The notes below the pieces were generated by a model that saw only the letters and a program-made list of their open reading frames with translations, had not been told where the DNA came from and made no database searches. Below, in pieces: positions 44,001 to 55,520 of a stretch of DNA of 64,000 bases. The number at the start of each line of letters is the position of its first letter. Position 1 is the stretch's first letter. Both the position numbers and the translations under genes were made by a program. The DNA comes from Ctenosaura bakeri (Eukaryota; Chordata; Lepidosauria; Squamata; Iguanidae), in contig CAOLHI010001278.1 in assembly GCA_948474755.1 (NCBI GenBank), positions 248,001 to 312,000 of the forward strand. The letters are read 5' to 3'.

Positions 44001-45845
44001 TAGCCCAGGCCATATGTTGTCCCTGTTATTTTTCATCTTTCATTCTACTTTTAATAATCCATTTAAATAATTGTATGTATTAATTAGAATAAAGGGGAAA
44101 TAGAGTGTTTGTTTGAACATTGAAATAATGTATTGACAACTTGCAAAACGAAGAATACAATTCCCATGTGAGTGATGGTTGTGAAATTCACCTATTTGGT
44201 GAGACACATCTCCTCTGAATATTAATTCTCAGCTGTCATGTTTGATTTTTAAAGCAAGCCAAAAGGAAAATGCTTTTTATAGTGAATGGGAAAATCTTTC
44301 TACAAAATATCTATTCCATTTGAGTTATTATAATGGTCAAGATCCTACATCAGGATTGTGTAGCATAAATCTGCTCTTGTAGTTATACACTGATTGTGCT
44401 ATGCGACCTTTGCATTGAGTGGAAACAATGGACAACTGAATGCACCTCTGAATGTGTGACCAAATGCAAAACGAATGCATGCACACATACATATACACAT
44501 ACGCATTACATGAGCACTGCATTCACAATAGAACCATATTCATGACTCTGCAACCTTGAGTTGAACATGGATGTTCCACATCAGAAAAAGTGTCCAACCA
44601 TTTCTGTAGGGGAACTTATACATTTCAGTGCTTTGAAATGTTTCTGTGCCACCTACAATAGAAGAATCTCCCAAGTATGAAATGTGGGGATAGGTGAGTG
44701 AATAACAGCTCTTGATAATTTTCTGTTTGGAGGGAAATGCTGGCAAAAAAAATCTAAACATATACAGAGTATGTGGACTAAATTTAGTGTTAGTCCTTAT
44801 TAGAGTAGACCCTTTGAAATCAACGGGACTTATGTAATTGGTGATTAGTAATTTCCCCTTTATTTCAAGGTGTTTGCTTTAGTTCGGGCTTGCATAGAAG
44901 CTAGCTCTCCAAGCACCAAGTCCAATGTTATTTCAGAGTCCTATTGGACTTTCTAAAATGTTTCCATAAAGGCCAACAGCTGCCTCTGTGGCCTTCTTAA
45001 TGAACTCATCTTCCATTCCTGCAGAACCACCAGCTGCCTCCAAACCTTGAGGAGATCTTAGAAATGTTTTGGTGGTTGGACAAGTGGAACTCAATAAATT
45101 AGATTCACTGTTGAATTCTTCCTAGAATCAAATTGTAGCCAGATTTGGGGTAACACTATATAGTTAAAGTGGTTTTCTGCATATTTGTTCTTTATGGACA
45201 AGAACTAGAATGTATGCAGCAACCATAAATCATCAATCCATGTTGCTGTGCAACTGTGGTTGAAGTTTTTCTGTCCTGCATCTGTAAGAAGCAAGTTCAA
45301 TAGTCCTCATTGCTAGCAGACTTTGTAGGAAGAACAGGACAAAATTTTTGATCAGAAACAAGAGGAGCAGTAGCAGTTTGTTGCACTTCTCCAGAAGTCA
45401 TGACAATCTGAGGCCTATATAGAGAAGTTTTATGTTTCATTAAAGTCAGATGTTGCTCTGTGTTCCTGGAAGACATCTTTGCATAGTGCTGTTTCCCATA
45501 TTCAAAAGAAGTCCTCAGGTGTGAAAATATCAGCAATCCTGTATATAGGAAGTATAAACAGGGGTCAATAATGAGTACAAATTGAGGTCAAACTAGACAA
45601 AACACTATTCCCACAATTACTAATTTGGTGAATGGTGTCATACCAAGTTTAATTCCCAGTTAGCTGGAATCCAACATCAGATGGATTTTCTTGTGAAATC
45701 CATGAACATGAGCAAAATAAAGAGATTTCATAGCAGAATCCAGCCATCCAATGGGAAGTGGGATGTTGGACAGGGATGGGCAGTTGTAGCCTTCCCAATG
45801 CTGTTGGACTGCAACTCTCATACCTTCTTACCGCTGACTATCCAA
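44001..45845. other. Non-coding DNA with an ancient repeat remnant
   Basis: At 44800-44840, TTAGAGTAGACCCTTTGAAAT then CAACGGGACTTA matches a very common reptile repeat ('agagtagacccattgaaatcaatgg'). The end of the stretch (45770-45845) has TTGGACTGCAACTCTCATACC, a hAT-type end. No gene is seen. Confidence 0.45.
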
Positions 45846-46261
45846 GGCCTTTTTCACAGGATATTGTCATCCTGCAATGGGGATGAGAGAAAGACAGGAC
45901 TGTGATGATGGTTATGCATGACGTCATTACAGTCCTGTCCTTCTCCTGTCCCCTGGCAGTGCAATCACAGAGTAAATCATTGACATGTTTTTCCCATCAG
46001 TGACTCATGATTGTGCCACCATCCTGCACTTACCTGGTGTGTGGAGGGACTGGAAGTGCAAGACTGTGCTTCCTGCCCCAGTGTGGCCTGGAAAAGTACC
46101 CAGCTGCACTGCAGCAGGAAGAGGCAGGCCCATTGCACTTCTTGGACTGTGGAGGGAGCTGGTGCAGAGGGGAGTGCTCCCGTCATGCTTCCCTCTTGGC
46201 AGAGCCACTGCCAGGATTCCCACAGGACACCTCTGGGATAAGGTAGGTTGCAGAAAGGGCC
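45846..46261 (-). mobile_element. GC-rich GGCCCTTTT-type MITE, copy E
   Basis: Ends GGCCTTTTTCACAGG / GTTGCAGAAAGGGCC. The interior has the hairpin GACAGGACTGT (45893-45903) / ACAGTCCTGTC (45930-45940) and, in reverse orientation, the same cassette as copies B-D. The flanks CAA and CTA are not an exact duplication. Overlapping frames on both strands carry no domain. Confidence 0.75.
46034..46108 (-). other. Candidate exon cassette inside MITE copy E
   Basis: On the minus strand the interval is preceded by GCCTCTTCCTGCTGCAG and followed by CCAG|GTAAGTGC. It is 75 nt long, the same as copy D. Confidence 0.45.
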
Positions 46262-47237
46262 CTAGTTAGGACTGATGGGAGTAGGAGGTCAAAACATCTG
46301 AAAGGCCACAGTTGCCAGTGCCTGGACTAGGCAGATCTTTGGTCTTATCCAGGAGCTTTCTTTCTATATTACTATGCCAAACTCTGAGGGACTTGGAGAA
46401 GTGGAAAAATGGAGTGATGTGGACAAAGTTTAGGATTTGGAGAACTTCATAACTGTTTTATGGCATACTCAAAACTCATTTATTTGCCTAACTACATAAA
46501 AATGGCCAAGTGACTCTGTTCTTATTTTAAGCCTACACTGAAAGTAATAAACCTTGCCTTTTTACATATAAAAATATGAGAATAAGTGAATGGCCAAATA
46601 AGGAATTTAAAAATATGTATAGTTCAGGCACATTAAAATCAATTTCACTTCATTTTTTAATTTCTGAAAAAAGACCAATATTGTTCTTGGCTGAATAGTA
46701 GTTAGTCCATATTCAGTGCCAGAAAAAATTCCCTAGGACCTCTGTATGAGCCCTCTGCAGAATGGGGGTTTCTTGGTGGAAACTCTGACACATCTTTTTA
46801 ATTATATTAATGAGTAATGAGGGATGTTTAAACTCCATATTACAAGGCATCTGGTTTTCACTCGAGCCAAGTTTGGAGGACGTTGTGGATTATAGTGAAG
46901 TGCTCCATAGCATGGAAGTCATAGGTCTTTTGCCACACTGGTCTTAGAAAAATTTATAGCATGATTATGAAGGGAGAGATGTGTAATAGCTTGGAAAGGG
47001 TCCCACCCTATTTTAAGCCATTACAATTTTGGCAGTATATGAATAGGGCCCCACTGAATTCACCACAGGCTTTAGTCATATATCAGGAGATAGACAACTC
47101 TATGGAATTATAGATTGGGATACATATTTCACATGGAATATTTATAGATCTGTCGATATGGAGGGCTAAAAGGTAATCTAGGCTTGAAAAAGTGAGTGTG
47201 TGCATGTGTATGGGAACACACTGCTTCCTAAAGCAAA
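46262..47237. other. Non-coding DNA, no gene seen
   Basis: Around 46795-46830 there is a TAAT-rich segment (TTAATTATATTAATGAG) in otherwise repeat-poor DNA. No exon is recognised. Confidence 0.4.
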
Positions 47238-47975
47238 ATGAACACAAGAACCATGCTGGATCAGACCAAACTCCATTTCAGTCTAAGCTGTCCGGATCAA
47301 GGGAAAGAACAGTATCACTCTATTCAGCTTTGGTCAGACCTCACCTGCCCAGTTCAGCACACTACAGTTCAAGAAGGAAACCAGCAAGCTGGAATGTGTC
47401 CAGAAGAGGGTGAACAAGATGGTAAAAAAGTCTGGAAAACTATGAAAAACCAATAAGGGAGCTGGGTATGTTTAGCCTGCAGAAGAGATGATTAATATGA
47501 TTGCCATCTTTAAGTATTTGAAGGAATGTCAGAATGGAGCAACCTTGTTTTTTTTTTTTTTTTTCTGTTCTACAGACTAGGACAAGAACCAATGGATTCA
47601 AATTGCAAGCAAAAATATTCCACCTAAACATTAGGAAGTACTTCTTGATGGTAAGAGCTGTTAGTCAGATGGAGCTAGAGTTTCCTACTTGGAGATCTTT
47701 AAATAGAGGTTAGATGGTCTTCTTTCTGGAGTATTTTAGTTGTGCATCTTTGCATTACAGTGGGTTGGACTTCATGACACTTGCAGTCCATTCTGGTCCT
47801 AAGACTCTTTGGTTTTGCAGTCCAGCATTTTGTCCCCACAGTGGTCAATTATTTGCCCATAGGAAATACACAAGCAGGACAGGAGAGTAACAGCACCTTC
47901 CCACTCATATTCTGCATGAATTCACTCACAGAAGCATATACTGCTTCTGATACTGAAGAGGAAACCACAGATGCA
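47238..47975 (-). mobile_element. CR1/L3-like LINE 3' end (family B), split by another CR1
   Basis: The left piece 47238-47284 (ACACAAGAACCATGCTGGAT then CAGACCAAACTCCATTTCAG) and right piece from 47816 (CAGTCCAGCATTTTGTCCCC then ACAGTGGTCAATTATTTGCC) are consecutive parts of one reverse family-B end. A forward CR1 family-A end lies between them. Confidence 0.7.
47285..47815 (+). mobile_element. CR1-type LINE 3' end, forward (family A), nested
   Basis: Landmarks in order: TCAGACCTCACCTGCCCAG, GTGTCCAGAAGAGGGTGAAC, GGATTCAAATTGCAAGC, CACCTAAACATTAGGAAGTA, TTTAAATAGAGGTTAGATGG and GTGGGTTGGACTTCATGACA. This is the well-known 3' untranslated end of CR1. A T run of about 20 at 47546-47565 interrupts it. 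Possible target duplication: TTTCAGTC on the left, TTTGCAGTC on the right. Confidence 0.8.
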
Positions 47976-48149
47976 AAATTACTTCACATATTGTTATCTG
48001 TATGTATTAAGAGGATTCGTGGGGAATGTAGTGTACTCCCACTGGAGAGAGACATCTTGAATTTGTTACACGTATAAGTTAAAGATATGTTACTGACTAA
48101 AAATAGTGAAGAGTATGACATGACATTTCTACCTCTTAGTCTTAAAACT

Positions 48150-48550
48150 TTGGAGATAAACTGGGGATGTAATTCTTCTTAAAGAATTCTCAAGTTTCTT
48201 CTCAGATTTCTTCTTTGAGAAGTGACAAGTGATTTTAGCAATTTTCTTCTCACTGTGAAAAAGTCTTTGAGAAAATCACACAGTTTTAAAAGGTTATTTA
48301 CAATTCAGGACTTAATCTGCACAAAATTCATAAATAATTGAATAGCACTAGAAATAGCATTTTCTGAGCAGAAAATATTATTTCTATACAGATATGTTAT
48401 TTCCTATATGGAAATTGTTTTTTCCTGTACAGAAAACACTATTTTGCATGCAAAAAACAACCTTGTGTGAATTTTGCATGGAATAAGTCCTGAATTGTGA
48501 AGATTTTTGACAGTCTAGGATTCTCTTCATCAGGGTTTCTCAATACTTGA
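48150..48550. mobile_element. Foldback element, CAATTCAGGACTTA family, copy 1
   Basis: Arms CAATTCAGGACTTAATCTGC then ACAAAATTCA (48301-48330) and TGAATTTTGCATGGAATAAG then TCCTGAATTG (48468-48497) are inverted. Between them AGAAAA/TTTTCT words alternate. Related pieces are at 57308-57541 and 61190-61360. Outer boundaries are approximate. Confidence 0.65.
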
Positions 48551-50753
48551 AAAACATGTTTTTCAATCATTTTTTAAAAATATTTTTGGATAAACTTTCC
48601 ATGCCTAAGATGAACCTTGCCTTATGATGGTGACCCCGCAAGAAAAAAGAGAGGTAGGGCAATAGATTGAGTTATGTGCATTCAACTTCATATGTTGAAA
48701 GCAGTCTTAAGTAGAGGAAAGGGAATATTTACATGACACTCAGGAATGCAGTCTGAAAGTGGTTGTGCACATTTTGCTTTTCAAGACATGCTGACGGAAT
48801 GAATAAAAAAGCTCAAGAAAGAAAAGAAACAGGGTTCAGAATGGATGGATCACAATCTTATGTGTTGGATCCCATTGTCTGTGTTATATCTATTGAATCA
48901 TAAGCTGGTTCTGTCCCATTTCCACAGTGGTCTTCAATTTAAACAGAACAATGCAAACCCACACATGTTTAAAATGAACATATTGTATTCTAAAATTTTC
49001 ATTTGGGGTGCATTCTCTCTGAAATAGGCTTTTTATACAAATTTTCTTATCATACAGGTTCATGACCCACAATGTTATTGTGTTTAGACTGCTGGGTTGG
49101 ATGGAGGAAGTTCAAATTTCTGCTGAGCCTTGACCCACCTCACAAGGTTGTTGTGAGAAAAATGTGGGGAGGAGGAAAGCCATGGATTCCACCTTGATTT
49201 CATCTGGAGAAAAAAGTGTAAAGATATGTGTAAAGTGTAAAGATGTATGCACTTCTCCCAATATGTACATTTTTTATTCATTTTCCTAATATGGACATTT
49301 ATATAGGTATTTTGAATCAAAACCTGCCTTGCCAAATTCAGAGTGGCATATCATCTAAAGGAAACAAATAAACAAAAAACCCAACCAAAAATGAAACATC
49401 CACATATTCAGCTGGGAAACAAGAATTAGGTGAGTTTTCTCAAAAATCTACAAATGAGCCACTGTAAGGAGCCACTTTAGAGCAGAAAGAGCAAGTCTTG
49501 CTTCAGAGTTTGGGAAAGTTCCTTTTTTTTTGATAGCAGACTCTCAAACTGCCCAGCCAGTGAGATGCATGGGGAATTCTGGAACCTGTAGTCTAAAAAG
49601 GATTCCACTCCCACCCCCAAAGCTCTATAATTATATTTCCTTGACAGTCTCTGAGAACCAGGGGAAATATATATATAGATCTTATTTAATCTCAGCAGCC
49701 CCTTTTTTTTGTTGCCTATGGCTTGAAACACATCACATGGCAGTGTTCACTTCACACCATGCTATGAGGGAAACTGTCAAGCCGAAGCCAGCGGGCTGAT
49801 GATTGTTTTCACTCTGATTGTCTTAATGAGTTTATATCCACTGATTGTGGTGTGAAGCAGTTTTATTGCAGCAACTCTGAAATTGCATCACTTTTTTTCA
49901 TGAGTTTTCAGAGAGCTTTCCTCTCACAAGGGCTCCCCTGTCAGCAGCAGACTCCACATAATGGTTTTGCAAGCTCTGAACATCATCAGTAAATAGGCAG
50001 CTCTGCAAAAGTCCTAACTCCCAAACAGTCCTCAAGCCAAGCAAAATACTAAAGGCTGTAAAAAAGCCAAATCTAAACATAATTATATAGCTGGACTTGG
50101 GGTTTGGAATGGAGTGCCATGCCCAGCCTATCAGGGGATCTCTCTGGTTCCAAACCCACAAATGCCTACCATTTACTATTTCTATTCTCTACCAGCCTAC
50201 TATTTTCTGCTTGACTGCTGAAAAGGAGTTGCTATACAATTTATTTTTCAGCCTGTATTTATTGTCCTCCAATCACAGTTGTTGTACGCTGAACTCATTT
50301 GCAGTTTGACTGAGTCATTCAATGTGGGTTTGCAACCAAGAGAGGGTATGCCTCCAAGGCATTTTGTTTATTTGATATGAATATTTACACGTGAGTCATC
50401 ACTACTAAATTTGATCTGAAGCACTAATATCCCATTCTTGTGTGCATTTAGTGCCTCAGAAATTATTGGGTGCATTGAATCATTGGGTAAGAGAACAATG
50501 AACCAGCACCAGGGTTTGGCATCACTGGGGATCAGCTGAGGCACATGCCCAGCAACTGGTTCCTATACAAAATCCATATCCCTCCAATTACACTTGCCCT
50601 CCTTCTGGTGCCACTGGCATTTACTTGCCCTTTCCAGATGTGTAAAGAGTGACAGAAGAAAGGAGAAAAAGCAGCATCATTCCTTCTTTTATCCTTTCAT
50701 CCTTCTCTTTTTCTTTCTGTACACTGGAGGCATAACCCTAAAAGGTCATAGAT
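48551..50753. other. Non-coding DNA with a SINE remnant and a repeat-poor block
   Basis: A MIR-like 3' piece lies at about 49095-49190 (CCCACCTCACAAGGTTGTTG then TGAGAAAAATG). A hAT-type end remnant is at 49560-49595. The segment 49740-50080 has no recognisable repeat and is a candidate for conserved non-coding sequence. No exon is seen. Confidence 0.4.
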
Positions 50754-51530
50754 ATTGGGGTCCACCTGCAATGCCAGCGTCTCATTAGAATTTGGGGAAA
50801 TCATAGTTCAAAGAAGGCCTGTGAGAGGAAGGTAATGGCAGGATCTTTTCACCTGTGTATACCAGTACTAACTGCAGAGAGGCTCTGTTTAAAGATAAAC
50901 GAGATAGTTTATTTGGAATCAACAAACACACAAAGGAAATCAGACACTCTGAGAACCATACAAGGCTGTCAGAAAGTAAGGCATGAAAGGTTGGATAAAG
51001 AGAGAAATTAGGGGAAGAGGGTGATAGTTACCAATCCCGGACAAGAAGGATAAAATGGAGAGGCTCAGATAGCATCTGAGAGAAGCATGGACAAATAGCA
51101 GTCTGGGCCCCATGTGTTACGCCCAAAATGCTACACGCTTCCAGGGCCAAAGTTAGGGTTTATATACCCTTCTTCCTATTCTAAAGGGGTATTCTGGCAA
51201 AGCCTTAAAACTTTCTCATAGGACTGACAAAAGGTTCTGGAATAAGTGACCATGTTGACACCAGAGTGACAAAATTTATAGGAATTGTGATAACCTCTCA
51301 AAGTCGGAACTGGTAAGGGGGTGTAGGAAAAGTCTCTATAGGGTGAGATCAAAGGGATGGTCTCTGACTCTCTTATCCAGGCCAATTTGGAAATGCAAAG
51401 ATCTGGGATCAGTGAAGAGAATAGCTTGAATCCTTTTTATGCTGGGTTTCTCCATATGATCTCCTTTGACTTATTGCCTGACCTTGTCTCAAGTCAGCTT
51501 GACCTGGCAACATGCTCTTCTGGTCAGCAT
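50754..51530 (-). mobile_element. LTR-like dispersed repeat, copy 2 (probable solo LTR)
   Basis: Homologous to 4539-5330 and in the same orientation. On the minus strand it has a TATA-like GTATATAAAC near 51160 and an AATAAA near 50916. Shared landmarks are GAACCATACAAGGCTGTCAG, AGGTTGGATAAAGAGAG and GGGATGGTCTCTGACTC. Its right boundary is approximate and no target duplication was found. Confidence 0.5.
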
Positions 51531-52792
51531 GCCTTCGATTCATGTATTTCCAGACATATGAAAAAGCACATACTGCAGGTTGGGGGTGTGGGGTAGAGTA
51601 ACAGAGGGGAAGGGCAACCTAACAGCAGGGCTATCTCTACTATCAGGCAGAATGAGGTGATCACTTCTGGTGACAAGTGCTGGGAGAAAATGAGCCTATG
51701 GCTCTCCAAATAAGAATTCTGTCTGCCCCCTTGAAAATTTCCTTTGCCCCCCCCAATTTTCAGCAGTGCAAAAAAGTCACCTGTTGAAAATTACTCCTAG
51801 AACTCTTATGTTGTGTATGTTTGTATTCCCTTGGAAACTTTGCCTGCCCCCTTGACTTTAGATGTCTAAGCTGAAGATTAAAATTATTGCAAAGATAGGA
51901 ATTTGAGGACTGAAGGAGAAATTCATTTGGTAAGGAAGAATTCTTGCTTCCGGGGCAATGCCCTCATTTTGTTTCACCTGTAGCTACAACGCTGGCTGGG
52001 AGGCAGTGTTGGTAGTCTTCTCAATGGTTCCACCAGGACTCTCTGGGCTTCTTTCAATGAAGGTTGGAGATTTATATGCTATGTATGGTGTAGTAAGAGA
52101 GTGATTGATGTAAAATATTACAGCTTTTATTTAATGTCCAGAAAAACAATCAAGTTCCATTTTATGACATGCAGTTAGGGTTCTCCAACTGCATGTGCAT
52201 ATAAGCCTGAACTTATGTCACAAATATTGAGATGTGTTGGACAAACCTGAGAACAATATTTTGCATCTAAAATGTTTCCTTTATTATGCTATTATTAACC
52301 AACTAATTAATAGTGAGAAACCACTCTGATGAGAACAAAATGGTTTTCACTGCCACCTTCTCACTACACTCCAAATTCACAAGTGGAGTAAGTCTAGATG
52401 GGAGTGGTGCAACAAGCCACAGAAATTCCTTAGGAACCACCTTCTCATATCAATTCCTGGAAAAAACATTCAGATTTTGGGAAACCGCCCAGAATACTCT
52501 TTACAAATAGCTATGATCACCAAATTCATAAGCCTCTCAAGAGAAGATGGGAGAGATGCCTTAAGACACAAATATTACAGGCAAAACTTTAGTGTCCCAG
52601 AGAGTGGTCTGAACACCAACTTTCCAAGAAGCTATGACTGTCCGGTTCACAGTAGCACGTGTCTCCCTGTCCCATGTCCAGCACTTTAAAAGTATTCTAT
52701 AAGTTCTCTGAGAAGAACAGTTACTGTAAAAAAATGGTACCAAGGCAGAAACATAGTGGGAGGAAGAAAATGCAATAATCATAATTAATTAT
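51531..52792. other. Non-coding DNA, no gene seen
   Basis: No recognisable repeat of note and no exon-like frame. Confidence 0.4.
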
Positions 52793-53025
52793 AATTGTTG
52801 TTGATATGTGTCTTCAAGTCAGCTCTGACTTATGGCAACCCTATCCTAGAGTTTTATTGGCAAGATTTATTTAGAGGAGGTTTGCCACTGCCTTCCTCTT
52901 ATGGTGAAAGGTGTTACTTGCCCAAGTACACCAAGTGGGTTTCCAGGCTTAGCAGATATTCATACTCTGGTTTCTCATAATCCTAGTCCAACACAAAATC
53001 CACTATACTGCACTGGCTCTCATTA
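52793..53025 (-). mobile_element. tRNA-headed SINE, reverse, full length
   Basis: Plus-strand order is tail (TTGTTGATATGTGTCTTCAAG, TCAGCTCTGACTTATGGCAA), middle (GAGGAGGTTTGCCACTGCC), body (CACCAAGTGGGTTTCC) and head (CACTATACTGCACTGGCTC). Confidence 0.87.
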
Positions 53026-53107
53026 GAAGTATGTATTGTATTAATTTGCATTTGAATTATGCAATTATTATAATTAATCAGATTATTAAAATGCAACAAG
53101 TATATGT

Positions 53108-53325
53108 GATTATAATTATTATAATTATCTGTGTACGTGCCTGCAATTTCCCTGGAGGCTTATGAAGACCCCCATGAATTTAATGGGTTTTTCTAAAGCA
53201 AAGAATACTCCAAGGTGGTTTTGCCAGTTCCTTCCTCTGAAATATAGCCTATAGCACGTGAAATTCACTGGTGGTCTCCCACCCATTAATTTGTATTCTG
53301 GTTATTCAAGATCAATAGAATATGC
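53108..53325 (-). mobile_element. 5S rRNA-headed SINE, reverse, 5' truncated
   Basis: On the minus strand GGGTGGGAGACCACCAGTGAA keeps the end of the 5S-derived head. It is followed by CTATAGGCTATATTTCAGAGG then AAGGAACTGGCAAAACCACC, as in the 55284 copy. Most of the 5S portion has decayed. Confidence 0.75.
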
Positions 53326-53663
53326 ATAATTAGAAGGCAAATTAATACTATCCATAATTATAATCATTTGCCTAATATAGAAATTATATACCCAGATTCA
53401 AGGGGCTGGAATATGGCAACCCTATTGCAAGTTCATGAAAGCAGAGCCAGTGATATGAAGCCAAGATAACGCCACAGATCAGGAACAGGGAACCTATGGC
53501 CTTCCTGATATTTTGGCTTACAACTCCACATGTAAACATACCTGGTAGTGCTGGCTCCAGGATCCTCTTTTTTGTAGGAGGTGAGGAAGAGATTTGAGTA
53601 GGGCTACTGCTTTACCACTACTGCCATTGCCAGTTACTCATTTTCCTTTTCCTCTGAGATTAA

Positions 53664-54104
53664 GGCCCTTACTGCATAACATCACCATCCCAGCATGGCA
53701 ACGTGTTGCTTCCTGTCTGGGATGCAAGCTATCTCACAACATCATTGCCTACCAGATGCTGTCACGTCCCCAACCATTCGAAATGCACCCTATACCATTA
53801 CCAGAAAAAATAAATATCCAGTAATGGTCCCCTTTTCCATGATGATCCCATTGGCTGCGGGTGTGCGATAAGGGCTGAATCACTTGATAGCACTTCGATC
53901 CAGAGTATAGCACAGGAAAAGGTGGGGAAAGGGACCTGCCATTAATGCTGTACTAAAGGAGGAAGAAGAATGTCCCTAATGCTACCCATCTGCTGGTAGC
54001 CAACCAGGTGCGAGGGAGGCATTCAGGTCCCAATCCCCTCCTGGCAAGGGCACTTCCAGGATCCCCCAGATAATGTGATATCACGGTATGGTGCAAAAAG
54101 GGCC
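53664..54104. mobile_element. GGCCCTTTT-type MITE, copy F, with TAA duplication
   Basis: The 441-bp element has inverted ends GGCCCTTACTGCA / GTGCAAAAAGGGCC and is flanked by TAA at 53661-53663 and 54105-54107. The interior differs from copies B-E and does not carry the exon-like cassette, so it is a separate subfamily using the same ends. No transposase. Confidence 0.85.
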
Positions 54105-55283
54105 TAAAATGTTCAACTGCCTGAAGTGTGCAAGGCAGAGAATGCTGGCATATTTTCTTACCACAATCACTGCTTGCCTGTTCAAAAGCAGCAAGTCAAC
54201 AGGCAGCAACAAGCAGGAAGGAGCAGCAGTAGCAGTGCCAGGAGTTTTCAGAGTTCGGCAGAATCACTGGATTCCTGACAATGCCAGCTCCTGACTATTG
54301 GTGAAGAGCAGCTCTAATTCAAAGGACCAATTACTCTCAGAACCTCCATTCCCATTCTAAATTCCTGTTTTCAGGCTTTTCTGTTCATGGATAAGGCTGT
54401 TAAATGTGCAGTCTTAAAACAAAGCTGTTTGTCCCCAGTTAGGTCAGAATGAGGATGCATCTAAGTGGTGAACTGGGCTTATGAACCGATGTTTTCTTCA
54501 TTAGCTTTCAGATTGAAATTGCACACTTTTAAGCTACATCAACTGAGACCTGGCTGACCTTATTACAGATTGTCATTCTGGTGACACCAGCTTGGCAGCT
54601 GAATTTTCTCACTCTAAGAAAAAAGAACTTGTTCAAGCACAAACAGAGGCTTCCAGTTCTCGTCCTGCCAAATTCCTCATCTCAGTGACAGGGGATCACA
54701 TCAGTTGGGGAAAAAATGAGTCAGATTCCATGGGACAAACTGCAAAAAGTAAAGAGAGCTGGTGAGGTAGTGGTATTGCCTGTATATTCTGCAGTCTAAA
54801 GTAATTCTAGCAAGTAGAAAGGGAGGATAACAATTCAAGCAGCCAGAAAGGGATTACATATTATGCCTCATAAACTTCAGAATAAAGTCTGCAACCAAAT
54901 CAGAGGCCCTGTCATAACCATACTAACCAGGAGATTTTAACCCAAAGTACTCCAGTTCTGAATTTACAAAATGAATACATTTTTAATGGAAGTGAAATTA
55001 TGCCTGAGACTTTAAAATTGAAATATAAAAACCTATGGGACAAGACAAGTGATACTCTCCCCCATCCCATTCCTTATTTAAAAAGCCTTGGTGTTAGAGG
55101 ATCTTAACGTAAGTATGAGTCTGGGAAATTAATGGCCACTTCCCACAATAAGTTACTTTAGGAGCAATGAGGACCAATGATTTTTTTTTTTTTAAAACAC
55201 AACACTGGGTGGAAGGATGGAACAATGCTTTCTGCATCATTCTTTGAGATAAAGGTAATCTTTAAGGGTCTTTTCTATGTCCT
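54105..55283. other. Non-coding DNA, no gene seen
   Basis: The segment 54450-54660 is free of recognisable repeats and could be conserved non-coding DNA. No exon is identified. Confidence 0.4.
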
Positions 55284-55520
55284 ATAGGCCCTAAATACCC
55301 AGAAGGCACCAGATCCCCTCTGATCTTGGAAGCTAAGCAGGATCAGTCCTGCGTCTTACTTGGATGGGAGACCTCCAATGAATATCAGGCACTGTAAGCT
55401 ATATTACAGAGGAAGGAACTGGAAAAACCACCTCTAAGTCTTCCTTGCCTAAGAATACTCTATGAAATTCATAGGGTTGATATATATTTCCAGGTGACTT
55501 GAAAGCATGTGCACACACAA
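55284..55520 (+). mobile_element. 5S rRNA-headed SINE, copy 2
   Basis: The head follows 5S rRNA more closely than the 7797 copy: CACCAGATCCCCTCTGATCTT, then GGAAGCTAAGCAGGATCAG and CTTGGATGGGAGACCTCC. The body (AGAGGAAGGAACTGGAAAAA, CCTTGCCTAAGAATACTC) and tail (GGTGACTTGAAAGCATGTGC) follow. The tail and the missing 5S 3' part distinguish it from a 5S gene. Confidence 0.88.
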
